From Spirosoma profusum (GTDB taxonomy: Bacteria > Bacteroidota > Bacteroidia > Cytophagales > Spirosomataceae): a stretch of 64,000 nucleotides of DNA. Of the stretch, positions 42,792 to 51,036 are shown in pieces. Both the position numbers and the translations under genes were made by a program. Under the pieces are notes generated by a model. That model searched no databases. It was not told the DNA's origin and saw only the letters and a program-made list of their open reading frames with translations. Position 1 is the stretch's first letter; every line of letters begins with the position of its first letter. The stretch lies in contig NZ_JACWZY010000024.1 in the NCBI RefSeq assembly GCF_014699005.1, positions 62,001 to 126,000 of the forward strand, given 5' to 3'.

Positions 42792-43797
42792 TAGTAAAGA
42801 ATTGTTTATGAATGGTAAGGATTTCGGGCAACGTAGCAGTACCCGTCTGTTGGAGTTTCTGAACCGTAACGGCGGCTGCCAGATTCGCCATTTCCAGCGC
42901 CTGATTAACCGTAGCACCAGCGCCCCGGCAAGCCGACCAGGCGGCAACCACCGTATCGCCCGCGCCAACTGTATCCAGTTCGCCCGATAAATGTAAGCCA
43001 TCGACGTATTGCGCACCGTGTTGGTCCAGATACAAAATGCCAGCAGGGCCACGGGTAATTAGTAACGCTCCACCCAAATTTTCCCGCAACGTATTGCCGT
43101 TCTCCACGCACCAGTTTAGTTCGGGATGCTCTGGGGCTGCTACGTTCAGGAAACGAGCTAGTTCGTTCGTATTTACTTTCAACGTAGCACCCCGAACATA
43201 CGTACCAACATCGCGCATGTCGGCCACGAATTGTACGTTTGGAAAGCGTTGAATTAAGCCATTTATCGCCGACACACGTTCCTGCGTAAGAAGTGGTTTA
43301 GCAAATTGCTGGTTGATGATCAATACGTCCAGGCTCGTTACTAACGACTCTAAACCGGTCAGCAACGTATCAAAAAACGTATCAGAAAGCGAATTGGCTG
43401 TTCCGAAATCAATACGATTGGCTTCTTCGCCAGTTTCGTTCGGTTTGGTATAAACGCAGGTATCCCAGTTTTCAGAAGCCTTCAGCAAATGTTGCGAATT
43501 GACGTTCAATGTCTGGAACAAATGCTGCATTTCGCGCCCATACAGGTCATCGCCTACGCAACCGACGGCATGAACAGTATGGATACCAAGCGCGGCCAGG
43601 TTCTGAACAACATTGCCAGCCGCGCCCAGCGACGCCTTTGGCTGGCTTCCCCAGAAAACGTCTTTTTTTGTTTCCAGCGATTGCTCGCCCGTCTGGGTCT
43701 GCAGGCTATAATAAAGATCTACGGCAAAGTCGCCGATAACGCCAATCTTCACCTCTTTGATTTGCTCAAAGAGAACCTCAATTTCGTTGGTTGTCAT
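42784..43797 (-). CDS. PfkB-family carbohydrate kinase, RfaE/HldE kinase-domain-like
   Basis: A 337-residue ribokinase-fold sugar kinase resembling the first domain of the heptose kinase HldE. Seen: IGVIGDFAVDLYY, the substrate loop KASLGAAGNVVQNLAALG (about residues 53-70), a central IINQQFAKPLLTQER region, LLITRGPAGILYL, and the C-terminal GELDTVGAGDTVVAAW with the catalytic Asp. No nucleotidyltransferase domain follows, so it is not a full HldE. Its coupling to an AGE epimerase suggests a two-step path of epimerising and then phosphorylating a hexose; the substrate is unknown. Confidence 0.87.
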   Translation of the reverse strand: MTTNEIEVLFEQIKEVKIGVIGDFAVDLYYSLQTQTGEQSLETKKDVFWGSQPKASLGAAGNVVQNLAALGIHTVHAVGCVGDDLYGREMQHLFQTLNVNSQHLLKASENWDTCVYTKPNETGEEANRIDFGTANSLSDTFFDTLLTGLESLVTSLDVLIINQQFAKPLLTQERVSAINGLIQRFPNVQFVADMRDVGTYVRGATLKVNTNELARFLNVAAPEHPELNWCVENGNTLRENLGGALLITRGPAGILYLDQHGAQYVDGLHLSGELDTVGAGDTVVAAWSACRGAGATVNQALEMANLAAAVTVQKLQQTGTATLPEILTIHKQFFTND

Positions 43798-43906
43798 CTG
43801 GGCAACCCGTTTACAGTATGGTTTTTCATGTTAGCTGCAATTTTATTCGATACGCGGCTTAATCAAAAAAAATTTGCATTATTTAGCGAGAAATAATCAC
43901 GGATTA

Positions 43907-44013
43907 GTTTTGTCATGCTGACGCTGGAAGCATCTTAAGGTGCCCAAGCGAACTAGTAAGGATACTTTAAGATGCTTCCGCTCCGGCGGCCCGGCTGCGT
44001 CAGCATGACAAAA
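43907..44013. repeat. Dispersed composite palindrome, copy 7, with G+C insert
   Basis: The core arms gttttgtcatgctgacg (43907 on) and cgtcagcatgacaaaat (to 44014) pair well, but the right arm is interrupted at 43979-43996 by gctccggcggcccggct, which has no partner on the left. A module of the same sequence (agccgggccgccgga in the other orientation) is in copy 9. The copy ends 26 bases before araR. Confidence 0.9.
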
Positions 44014-44038
44014 TACGCTTCTCCTCCTTCAACTGCTC

Positions 44039-44740
44039 ATGACGCACTATTCTCATTCGAGTCGAATTTTAGTGGCGCTCGACTGCATTATTTTCGGTTT
44101 CGATGGCAACGAGCTAAATGTTTTGCTGATTAAGCGAAATTTTGAGCCTGAGAAGGGGAATTGGTCGCTCATGGGTGGGTTTCTGAATGAACAGGAAGAC
44201 CTTGAACACGCTGCCCAGCGCATCTTATTCGAACTGACTGGCCTGAAAAATAACTACCTCGAACAGCTACAAACGTTTGGTGCCGTCAACCGAGACCCCG
44301 TCGAACGTACCGTTTCAGTAGTCTATTATGCCCTGATTAACAGCCAGCAACAGGATACCAACGCCCTGAAAACGCACAATGCCTATTGGATTAGCCTGAC
44401 TAAAAAGCCCCGGCTCATTTTCGACCACGACCAAATGGTTGAGCAAGCGATACGTCAGCTTCGTTACAAAGCAGCCCTACACGCCATCGGTTTGGGACTA
44501 ATGCCCGAAAAATTTACCATTCCGCAGTTGCAGAAACTGTATGAAGCCATTTACAACACCCAACTCGACCGCCGAAACTTCAGCCGCAAAATCATGTCGA
44601 CCGATTTGCTGATTGACACTGGCGAAAAAGACGCTAATTCAGCGACCAAAAAAGGAAAGTTATACCAACTGAATACAGAAAAATATCAGCAGTACCTCAC
44701 CAATTACGTTAGTTTCTTCCCGGAACTCACGCTAACGTAG
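44039..44740 (+). CDS. araR: Nudix-type arabinose regulator AraR
   Basis: A 233-residue protein made of an N-terminal Nudix-fold domain (about 1-140) and a C-terminal winged-helix domain (~150-233, with FTIPQLQKLYEAIYNTQLDR and RRNFSRKIMSTDLLIDTG). The Nudix box GGFLNEQEDLEHAAQRILFE departs from the catalytic pattern: the acidic residues of REUXEE are replaced (R-I-L-F-E-L), so hydrolysis is unlikely. This matches the NrtR-like regulators of Bacteroidota in which the Nudix domain senses L-arabinose. It stands directly before araB (103-base gap) and araA, which it probably represses. The ligand is inferred from family and context. Confidence 0.88.
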   Translation: MTHYSHSSRILVALDCIIFGFDGNELNVLLIKRNFEPEKGNWSLMGGFLNEQEDLEHAAQRILFELTGLKNNYLEQLQTFGAVNRDPVERTVSVVYYALINSQQQDTNALKTHNAYWISLTKKPRLIFDHDQMVEQAIRQLRYKAALHAIGLGLMPEKFTIPQLQKLYEAIYNTQLDRRNFSRKIMSTDLLIDTGEKDANSATKKGKLYQLNTEKYQQYLTNYVSFFPELTLT

Positions 44741-44776
44741 CGAATCGCCTTTTTCAAAAAATAATTACGTTTCTCA

Positions 44777-44806
44777 TTGAAAAAGCACAAGTAAGCCCTA
44801 ATATTG
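44777..44806 (+). promoter_or_regulatory. araB: Candidate araB promoter
   Basis: TTG (44777-44779), a 19-base spacer, then TAATATTG (44799-44806), one mismatch from the Bacteroidota -7 consensus TAnnTTTG. The implied transcript start is about 30 bases before the araB ATG. The sequence just downstream (gtgtcaaacaaacac, ends at 44820) has four-base symmetric ends and could be part of an AraR site. This is a pattern match only. Confidence 0.4.
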
Positions 44807-44843
44807 TGTCAAACAAACACGATACGTTGACTAACTGTTAAAC

Positions 44844-46505
44844 ATGCATAATAAATACGTTATCGGCGTCGATTTTGGAACCGATTCGGTTCGGGCGCTG
44901 GTTGTGAACGCTCAAACGGGTGAGGCCGTGGGTACACACGTACATGAATACGCTCGCTGGAAACGAGGACTTTACTGTAATCCGGCAACGTCGCAGTTTC
45001 GCCAGCACCCGCTCGATTATCTGGAAGGGCTGGAAGCGGCCATCAACGGGGCATTAGCCCAGACCTCATCGGACGTTCGGCAGCAGGTGATTGGCATTTC
45101 GGTCGATACCACTGGTTCTACGCCCTGTGCGGTTGATGAAACGGGGCTACCGCTGGCACTACGTCCTGATTTTGCGGAGAATCCCAACGGCATGTTTATT
45201 CTCTGGAAAGACCACACGTCAAACGCCGAAGCGGAGGAAATCAATACGTTGGCGCACCATTGGGATACCGATTACACTAAATACGTTGGCGGAATTTACT
45301 CGTCGGAATGGTTCTGGGCGAAAATCCTTCGGACGCTACGTGTGGATGAAGAAGTTCGTCAGCACGCATTTTCCTGGATCGAACACTGCGACTGGATTTC
45401 GGCGGTATTAACAGGTAATACAAATCCGCTGACACTACGTCGCTCGCGATGTGCGGCTGGCCATAAGGCGCTCTGGCATAGCGAATTCGATGGACTTCCT
45501 TCCGACGAATTTCTGACCCGACTTGATCCATTGCTCGGTGGACTACGTAACCGACTCTTCACCGATACGTTCACCGCCGACCAGTCGATGGGAAATCTTT
45601 CAGCGGAATGGGCTGAAAAACTCAATCTTTCGACGAACGTAGTGATCGGCGTTGGCGCGTTCGACGCTCACATGGGTGCCGTCGGTGCCGAAATTGAGCC
45701 GTATGCCTTTGTACGTATCATCGGTACGTCGACCTGCGATATTCTGATGGCTCCAAATGAAGAAATCGGTCATCAGTTAATACGTGGTATCTGCGGTCAG
45801 GTCGATGGGTCAGTAGCGCCGGGAATGCTCGGTCTCGAAGCGGGGCAATCAGCTTTTGGTGATTTATATGCGTGGTTTGCGAGGCTGATAACCAATCCGG
45901 TACGGCAATTATTGGGTGATGAAGCCGCTGATACGTTGGAACGCCAGCTTATTCCACATCTGTCGGCGCAGGCTGCTACGTTGCCTGTTACCGAGAACGA
46001 TGTAATTGCTCTCGATTGGATAAATGGTCGCCGAACGCCGGACGCGAATCACACATTGAAGGCAGCTTTGTTGGGTTTGAGCCTGGGTACAAATGCTGCT
46101 ACGGTTTTCAAAGCTCTTGTCGAAGCAACCGCTTTTGGCTCGCGCAGTATTGTTGATCGGTTTTTGGAAGAAGGCGTTCCGATCAAGAAAGTGATTGCGA
46201 TTGGTGGCGTCGCTAAAAAATCGCCGTTTGTGATGCAAACCCTCGCTGACGTACTGAATAAACCGATTCAGGTAGCCCGCGCCGACCAGGCCTGTGCGCT
46301 GGGAGCAGCCATGTGTGCGGCTGTAGCAGCTGGCGTGCATCCGACCCTGGAAGCAGCTCAGCAGGCTATGGGTTCCGGCTTCGACGCCGAATATCAACCT
46401 CGCCCTGAGACAGTTGCTACGTACGAAAAGCTGTATCAGAAATATTTGAAGTTAGGTGAATTTGTAGAAAAGGATTTTGTCATGCTGAGGCACGAAGCAT
46501 CTTAA
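44844..46505 (+). CDS. araB: L-ribulokinase, C terminus read into a repeat copy
   Basis: A 553-residue FGGY-family kinase that phosphorylates L-ribulose to L-ribulose-5-phosphate. Seen: the AraB opening YVIGVDFGTDSVRALVVN, RQHPLDYLEGLEAAI, GISVDTTGSTPCAVDE, ILWKDHTSNAEAEEIN, IEHCDWISAVLTG, IGTSTCDILMAPNE and, in the C-terminal ATPase half, IAIGGVAKKSPFVMQTLADV. The last residues (about DFVMLRHEAS) are encoded by repeat copy 8, which supplies the stop codon, so the native end appears to have been replaced or extended. Followed 72 bases later by araA. Its regulator precedes it. Confidence 0.95.
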   Translation: MHNKYVIGVDFGTDSVRALVVNAQTGEAVGTHVHEYARWKRGLYCNPATSQFRQHPLDYLEGLEAAINGALAQTSSDVRQQVIGISVDTTGSTPCAVDETGLPLALRPDFAENPNGMFILWKDHTSNAEAEEINTLAHHWDTDYTKYVGGIYSSEWFWAKILRTLRVDEEVRQHAFSWIEHCDWISAVLTGNTNPLTLRRSRCAAGHKALWHSEFDGLPSDEFLTRLDPLLGGLRNRLFTDTFTADQSMGNLSAEWAEKLNLSTNVVIGVGAFDAHMGAVGAEIEPYAFVRIIGTSTCDILMAPNEEIGHQLIRGICGQVDGSVAPGMLGLEAGQSAFGDLYAWFARLITNPVRQLLGDEAADTLERQLIPHLSAQAATLPVTENDVIALDWINGRRTPDANHTLKAALLGLSLGTNAATVFKALVEATAFGSRSIVDRFLEEGVPIKKVIAIGGVAKKSPFVMQTLADVLNKPIQVARADQACALGAAMCAAVAAGVHPTLEAAQQAMGSGFDAEYQPRPETVATYEKLYQKYLKLGEFVEKDFVMLRHEAS

Positions 46506-46568
46506 GGCCCCCAAGCTTATAAGCAAGGAAACGATAAGATGCTTCGTGCCTCAGCATGACAAAAAAAT
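46474..46568. repeat. Dispersed composite palindrome, copy 8, overlapping the araB end
   Basis: The core arms attttgtcatgctgaggca (46474 on) and tgcctcagcatgacaaaa (to 46564) are near perfect. The arm sequence matches copy 3 (ctgaggcacgaagcatctta). The left arm is translated as the last ten or so residues of AraB and provides its TAA stop. Confidence 0.92.
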
Positions 46569-46577
46569 ATAAACAAC

Positions 46578-48068
46578 ATGATTGATTTAAAGCAGTACGA
46601 AGTTTGGTTCATTACAGGCAGTCAGCACCTGTACGGCGAGGAAACGCTGAAACAGGTCGATGCTCATTCACATATCATTGCCGATTCGTTTAATACGTCG
46701 CCAGCCATTCCGGTCCGGGTTGTTTTCAAGCCAGTCGTCAAAACGCCTGACGAAATTTATACGATCTGTCAGGAAGCGAACGTAGCGCGTAACTGCGTCG
46801 GTATCATTACGTGGATGCACACATTTTCGCCCGCAAAAATGTGGATTCGGGGGTTAAACGTCCTGAAAAAGCCGATGCTTCACCTGCACACGCAGTTCAA
46901 CCGCGATATTCCCTGGAACGACATCGACATGGATTTTATGAACCTCAACCAGTCGGCCCACGGCGACCGGGAATTTGGGTTCATCATGTCGCGGATGCGC
47001 TTAAATCGGAAGGTAGTTGTCGGCTACTGGCAGGAGCCAGACGTGATCACCAAAATAGCAGGCTGGACGCGTGTGGCCGTGGCAGCCTATGAGTTAAAAA
47101 CCATGAAAGTGGTTCGATTTGGCGATAACATGCGCCAGGTCGCCGTTACCGATGGCGACAAAGTAGCCGCCGAAATGACGTTCGGTATGTCGGTAAATAC
47201 GCATGGCATCGGCGATCTGGTAGCGGTCATCAATCAGGTTACAGATGCTGAAATCGACCAGTTAGTAGCCGAATATTCCGACAGTTATACATTGATGGAT
47301 TCGCTACGTAAAGGCGGTGCCCAGCATGGTTCACTACGTGATGCCGCCAAGATTGAAATCGGTTTGCGGGCGTTTCTGAAAGATGGCAATTTCTCAGCCT
47401 ACACCGATACGTTCGAAGACCTGCACGGCATGACCCAATTACCGGGCATACCATCCCAACGACTCATGGCCGACGGCTACGGTTTCGGGGGGGAAGGCGA
47501 CTGGAAAACATCGGCAATGGTACGTACGCTGAAAGTGATGGCGGCTGGACTTCCGGGTGGCAACTCGTTCATGGAAGATTATACGTATCATTTCAATCCG
47601 GGAAATCCGCTGGTGCTCGGCTCGCACATGCTCGAAATTTGTCCATCGATAGCGGCTGCAAAACCTACCTGCGAGATTCATCCGTTGGGTATCGGAGGAA
47701 AGGCTGATCCGGTACGTTTGGTATTCAACGCTCCGGCGGGGCCAGCGATTAACGTATCGTTAATTGATATGGGTAATCGGTTCCGGTTGCTGGTCAATGA
47801 AGTCGAAGCGGTGGAAGTACCCGAAGCACTCCCCAAACTGCCCGTTGCCCGCGCCATCTGGAAACCCCTTCCCGATATGCAAACGGGTTGCGCGGCCTGG
47901 ATTCTGGCTGGCGGTGCTCACCACACGGTCTACAGCCAGAATCTGACCACCGACCACATCGAAGATTTTGCCGATATTTTTGGCGTAGAACTGGTCGTGA
48001 TCGATCGCAATACAAACCTGCGTCAGTTGAAAAACGAGCTTCGCTGGAGTGAAGCCGCTTATCGGTAA
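46578..48068 (+). CDS. araA: L-arabinose isomerase
   Basis: A 496-residue cytoplasmic isomerase converting L-arabinose to L-ribulose, the substrate of AraB. Seen: the opening YEVWFITGSQHLYGEETL, CVGIITWMHTFSPAKMWI, LHLHTQFNRDIPWNDIDMDF, MNLNQSAHGDREFGFI, the metal-site motifs TDTFEDLHGM and GYGFGGEGDWKTSAMVR (Glu), SFMEDYTYHFNP (Glu, His) and GSHMLEICPS (His). Length is normal. It lies immediately after repeat copy 8. No araD (ribulose-5-phosphate 4-epimerase) is found on either side, so the last enzyme of the path must be elsewhere. Confidence 0.97.
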   Translation: MIDLKQYEVWFITGSQHLYGEETLKQVDAHSHIIADSFNTSPAIPVRVVFKPVVKTPDEIYTICQEANVARNCVGIITWMHTFSPAKMWIRGLNVLKKPMLHLHTQFNRDIPWNDIDMDFMNLNQSAHGDREFGFIMSRMRLNRKVVVGYWQEPDVITKIAGWTRVAVAAYELKTMKVVRFGDNMRQVAVTDGDKVAAEMTFGMSVNTHGIGDLVAVINQVTDAEIDQLVAEYSDSYTLMDSLRKGGAQHGSLRDAAKIEIGLRAFLKDGNFSAYTDTFEDLHGMTQLPGIPSQRLMADGYGFGGEGDWKTSAMVRTLKVMAAGLPGGNSFMEDYTYHFNPGNPLVLGSHMLEICPSIAAAKPTCEIHPLGIGGKADPVRLVFNAPAGPAINVSLIDMGNRFRLLVNEVEAVEVPEALPKLPVARAIWKPLPDMQTGCAAWILAGGAHHTVYSQNLTTDHIEDFADIFGVELVVIDRNTNLRQLKNELRWSEAAYR

Positions 48069-48095
48069 TTTCCTAATTAAACTGTTTTTGTAGTG

Positions 48096-48149
48096 CATTT
48101 TTGTCATTCTGACGAAGCCGGGCCGCCGGATCGGAAGAATGACAAAAAT
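48096..48149. repeat. Dispersed composite palindrome, copy 9 (shortened, with G+C module)
   Basis: Only 54 bases: atttttgtcattctgacgaa, then gccgggccgccggatcgg, then aagaatgacaaaaat. The usual gaagcatct interior and long loop are gone, replaced by the G+C module also present as an insert in copy 7. It lies between the convergent araA and SprB-repeat genes. Confidence 0.82.
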
Positions 48150-48165
48150 ATTGCTCAGCCCAACC

Positions 48166-50163
48166 TTAACGTAGCAACGTAACAACACCACGGCGGGAGA
48201 TTGTAACGTTGTTGATATCGACGTATTCGAAATAATACGTATAGGCTCCCGCATCGGCTACTACGCCCTGGGACGTACCATCCCACCAGCCATCTTTTTC
48301 AAGTATCGAGAAATTTTCCCTGGAAAACATCACTTCTCCCCAACGGTTGTAAATGGCTAAGTTCCGAATGGTATAATTGATTTTATAACCGGATACCAGT
48401 TGAAAAAAATCGTTTACTCCATCACGATTCGGGGTGAAGGCATCGGGCACAAATACGTAGCAATCGCCTGATGCGCTGATACTTACCTCCCGTTTCACCG
48501 TACAGTTGGCAGCGTCTCTAACAGTTACTGTATAACTACCGACGGCCAGATTCTGAAACGTAGTGCTCGACTGATACGTTTGCCCATTCAACGAATACTG
48601 CCGGTTGCCGCTGCCCCCCGATACAGTCAGGATTAACGTACCATCCTGTTGTCCACAGGTAGATTCGCTGGTCTGCATACCGTCGATAGTTGGGGCAGAC
48701 TTCGCACCCACAGTAGCTGTCTGGCTGGCCGTGCATCCGCCATCGGTCACTGTAATTGTATAGTTTCCACCGGCCAGATTCTGAAATGCAGGGCTGCTCT
48801 GTGAGGCCTTTCCATTCAGTGAATACGTCTTCGTTCCGTTACCTCCCTGAACACTAGCCGTAATGCTTCCGTTTGCCTGATTACACGTAGCATCCTTGAT
48901 TTGAAAAGTATTGAAAGTAAGTTTTTTAAGACCTACTTTCACGGATCTATCCACAAGACATGCCCCATCTTTGACTGTTGCCTTGTAATCGCCACTTGCC
49001 AGATTTATAAAAACAGGTGTCAATTGATACGTTTGCCCGTTCAACGAATACTGACCCGCCCCGCTCCCACCCGTCACAACTAATGTTACTGTTCCATCGG
49101 GTTGGTTGCAACTGGCATCTGTAATCTTTACGTCATCGATACGTGGTAAACTTTTATTGCCAACCGTTATTGAGTCCGAGACAATACAATCCCCGTCCTT
49201 CACGGTCACTTTATACTTTCCGCCTACCAGATTAAAAAAAACGGGCGTAATCTGAAACGGTTGACTATTCAGGGCATATTGACTGGCCCCACTCCCACTG
49301 GCTAAAGTTAATGATATGGCTCCATCGGCGCGGCCACAACTGGCACTTGCTGAGTTTACTCGATCTAACTTCGGTGGATTTTTAGTACCTACGGTAGCCG
49401 TTTGGCTTTGCACGCAGCCGCCATCTTTTACCGTAACCGTATAGTTTTTACTGGCGAGATTTATAAAAGTAGGGCTTGGCTGAAATATCTGTCCGTCGAT
49501 AGAATATTGTCGGGATGCAATCTGCGGGCCTGCGGCTATGCTCACCGATAGCACTCCGTCTGTACGACCGCAACTGGCCGGAAGTGCAGTTGTCGACGCT
49601 ATCGTAAAGTTCTTTCCCTCGGGTGTTGCCGCTAGCGCCAGATCATCAAAATAAGCGTCATTAGTTGTTCCACTTTGACGGGTGCTACGTAGTCGTATTT
49701 TAATTTTTCGGGTTTTAACCGGCGCAATGAAGGAATAAGTAACCGGTGTCCACGTAGCATAATTATACGGACCAAGTTTATATGAACCTAGCACGACATC
49801 ACCAGCATCCAGTACGTCAATATTAATAGTAGTCTGATCAGGCGGATTTTTGGCAGTAGACATGACTGACCCTATAAAGAAAAATCGCTGATTACCCAGG
49901 TCAATAGAACACGAATAATCATCTAAGGCAATAGTCTGGTTTAATTCAGCGTCGGCGGTATTGCCCGCGAAGAAATACCCCTGCCCTTCTTTTGGGCGTG
50001 GGTCAGTCGTACGCTTCGTCCACTCATTTCCAACCACTTCCACCCAGTTTGGTATTTTTCCATTTACCAGAGGCAATTCACAACCAGGATTTTTGATCAG
50101 GTTTTCTTGAGCACTGACAAGGGTAGATAATGAAAGAAATAGAATTACTATTTGAATTTTCAT
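48166..50163 (-). CDS. Secreted SprB-repeat protein with gliding-type (T9SS type B) C-terminal domain
   Basis: A 665-residue cell-surface protein. Seen: a signal peptide (to VSAQ, residue ~19), a carbohydrate-binding-like jelly roll (about 20-185, LIKNPGCELPLVNGKIPNW), five tandem ~75-residue SprB-like repeats (~190-565), each with a SCG/TCN(x)DG start, YSLNGQ(x)YQ and a YTVTVKDGGC end, and a C-terminal gliding-motility-type domain (VFVPDAFTPNRDGVNDFF, IYNRWGEVMF, DGWWDGTSQG, GAYTYYFEYVD). The last domain directs secretion by the type IX system. SprB-like proteins act as mobile surface adhesins; this one is much shorter than SprB itself. It is preceded by a long AT-rich region. Confidence 0.88.
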   Translation of the reverse strand: MKIQIVILFLSLSTLVSAQENLIKNPGCELPLVNGKIPNWVEVVGNEWTKRTTDPRPKEGQGYFFAGNTADAELNQTIALDDYSCSIDLGNQRFFFIGSVMSTAKNPPDQTTINIDVLDAGDVVLGSYKLGPYNYATWTPVTYSFIAPVKTRKIKIRLRSTRQSGTTNDAYFDDLALAATPEGKNFTIASTTALPASCGRTDGVLSVSIAAGPQIASRQYSIDGQIFQPSPTFINLASKNYTVTVKDGGCVQSQTATVGTKNPPKLDRVNSASASCGRADGAISLTLASGSGASQYALNSQPFQITPVFFNLVGGKYKVTVKDGDCIVSDSITVGNKSLPRIDDVKITDASCNQPDGTVTLVVTGGSGAGQYSLNGQTYQLTPVFINLASGDYKATVKDGACLVDRSVKVGLKKLTFNTFQIKDATCNQANGSITASVQGGNGTKTYSLNGKASQSSPAFQNLAGGNYTITVTDGGCTASQTATVGAKSAPTIDGMQTSESTCGQQDGTLILTVSGGSGNRQYSLNGQTYQSSTTFQNLAVGSYTVTVRDAANCTVKREVSISASGDCYVFVPDAFTPNRDGVNDFFQLVSGYKINYTIRNLAIYNRWGEVMFSRENFSILEKDGWWDGTSQGVVADAGAYTYYFEYVDINNVTISRRGVVTLLR

Positions 50164-50519
50164 TATATGGTAAAAATTACATCAGAATCATTTCGTTATA
50201 AGTGGCCCAGCAAATACATAATAAATTGTTAATCAGGCCATTAATCCAAAACACATAAACTCTAATATACTACTTAATAAAATACGCGACTATAGAAAAA
50301 GCATAAATAGTCACTCCGGTATACAATTGTTACCAGAGCACTAGCAATGCACTGAAAATAGACTGCATCAATCTAAATTCTATGCAATTAGTATACCAGC
50401 ATGTAATAGTTGGGAGAAGATCTTTAAGAGAAAGTAATTAAAATAGAGTCAGAAGGTAAATCTAGCTACAATAGCTGGAGCCTGACACGGCCCGCCTAAT
50501 TACTCCATTTACTCAATCA
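50164..50519. other. 356-base AT-rich intergenic region
   Basis: This lies upstream of the SprB-repeat gene (leftward) and downstream of DUF2480 (leftward). It holds no coding frame. An imperfect 25-base palindrome at 50314-50338 (CTCcGGTA ... TACCaGAG) is a possible regulator site for the SprB-repeat gene. The base composition is markedly more AT-rich than the rest of the window. Confidence 0.45.
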
Positions 50520-51032
50520 CTACGTCTTTAGGCGTTTGTAAAGGGGAACGGTGCTACAGGGTTCGCCAAACAGCAGGCTTTGCACCACCGGACGTAGCAC
50601 GCGGGTCAGTTCGACGTAGGCTGCCGTAGGAACGGGCACTTTTGAGCAGCCTTTTACCACAACACGGGCGTCGCGATAATCATCGGGGTTGATTTGGGCG
50701 ATGGCATCGAAATAAAGTTTCTCCTCCAGATCAGCTAACGTACCAAATACTACGTTGCTGGCGTAAGGCTGCAATTGCAACGTAAGCAGCATATAAGCCC
50801 AGGTTGGCACAATGGCATCTTCAGTGCAGGTAATCGCTACGTTCTTACCAGCATATTGCCCCCAGTCGTGCTCTTTCAGGAAAGCCCGAAAATCTTTCTC
50901 TTTCAGAATCAACCCCATATAGAGGTTATCTTTCAAGTCATACACCACACGCTCACCTGCGTGATAATAGTCTTCCAGATCGAGCGTAATCAGGCCGCTA
51001 TTGGCCACACGATTGACAATTTCAGCTTCCAT
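50520..51032 (-). CDS. DUF2480 family protein
   Basis: A 170-residue soluble protein of the DUF2480 family, largely limited to Bacteroidota. Seen: the conserved opening NRVANSGLITLDLEDYY, ERVVYDLKDNLYMGLILKEKDFR, the centre NVAITCTEDAIVPTWAYMLL with a conserved Cys, VVKGCSKVPVPTAAYVELT and the closing VVQSLLFGEPCSTVPLYKR. Three conserved cysteines raise the possibility of metal or Fe-S binding, and genomic links of the family to Fe-S assembly genes have been suggested, but nothing here shows it. It is divergent from dnaN, with a 32-base-arm inverted repeat between them. Confidence 0.87.
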   Translation of the reverse strand: MEAEIVNRVANSGLITLDLEDYYHAGERVVYDLKDNLYMGLILKEKDFRAFLKEHDWGQYAGKNVAITCTEDAIVPTWAYMLLTLQLQPYASNVVFGTLADLEEKLYFDAIAQINPDDYRDARVVVKGCSKVPVPTAAYVELTRVLRPVVQSLLFGEPCSTVPLYKRLKT

Positions 51033-51036
51033 TTTT

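Noticed and set aside
42792..43052. N-terminal extension of the AGE epimerase frame by 87 residues
   Set aside because: The extension overlaps the kinase gene in another frame, is Arg/Trp-rich and is not part of the AGE fold; the ATG at 42791 gives the normal length.
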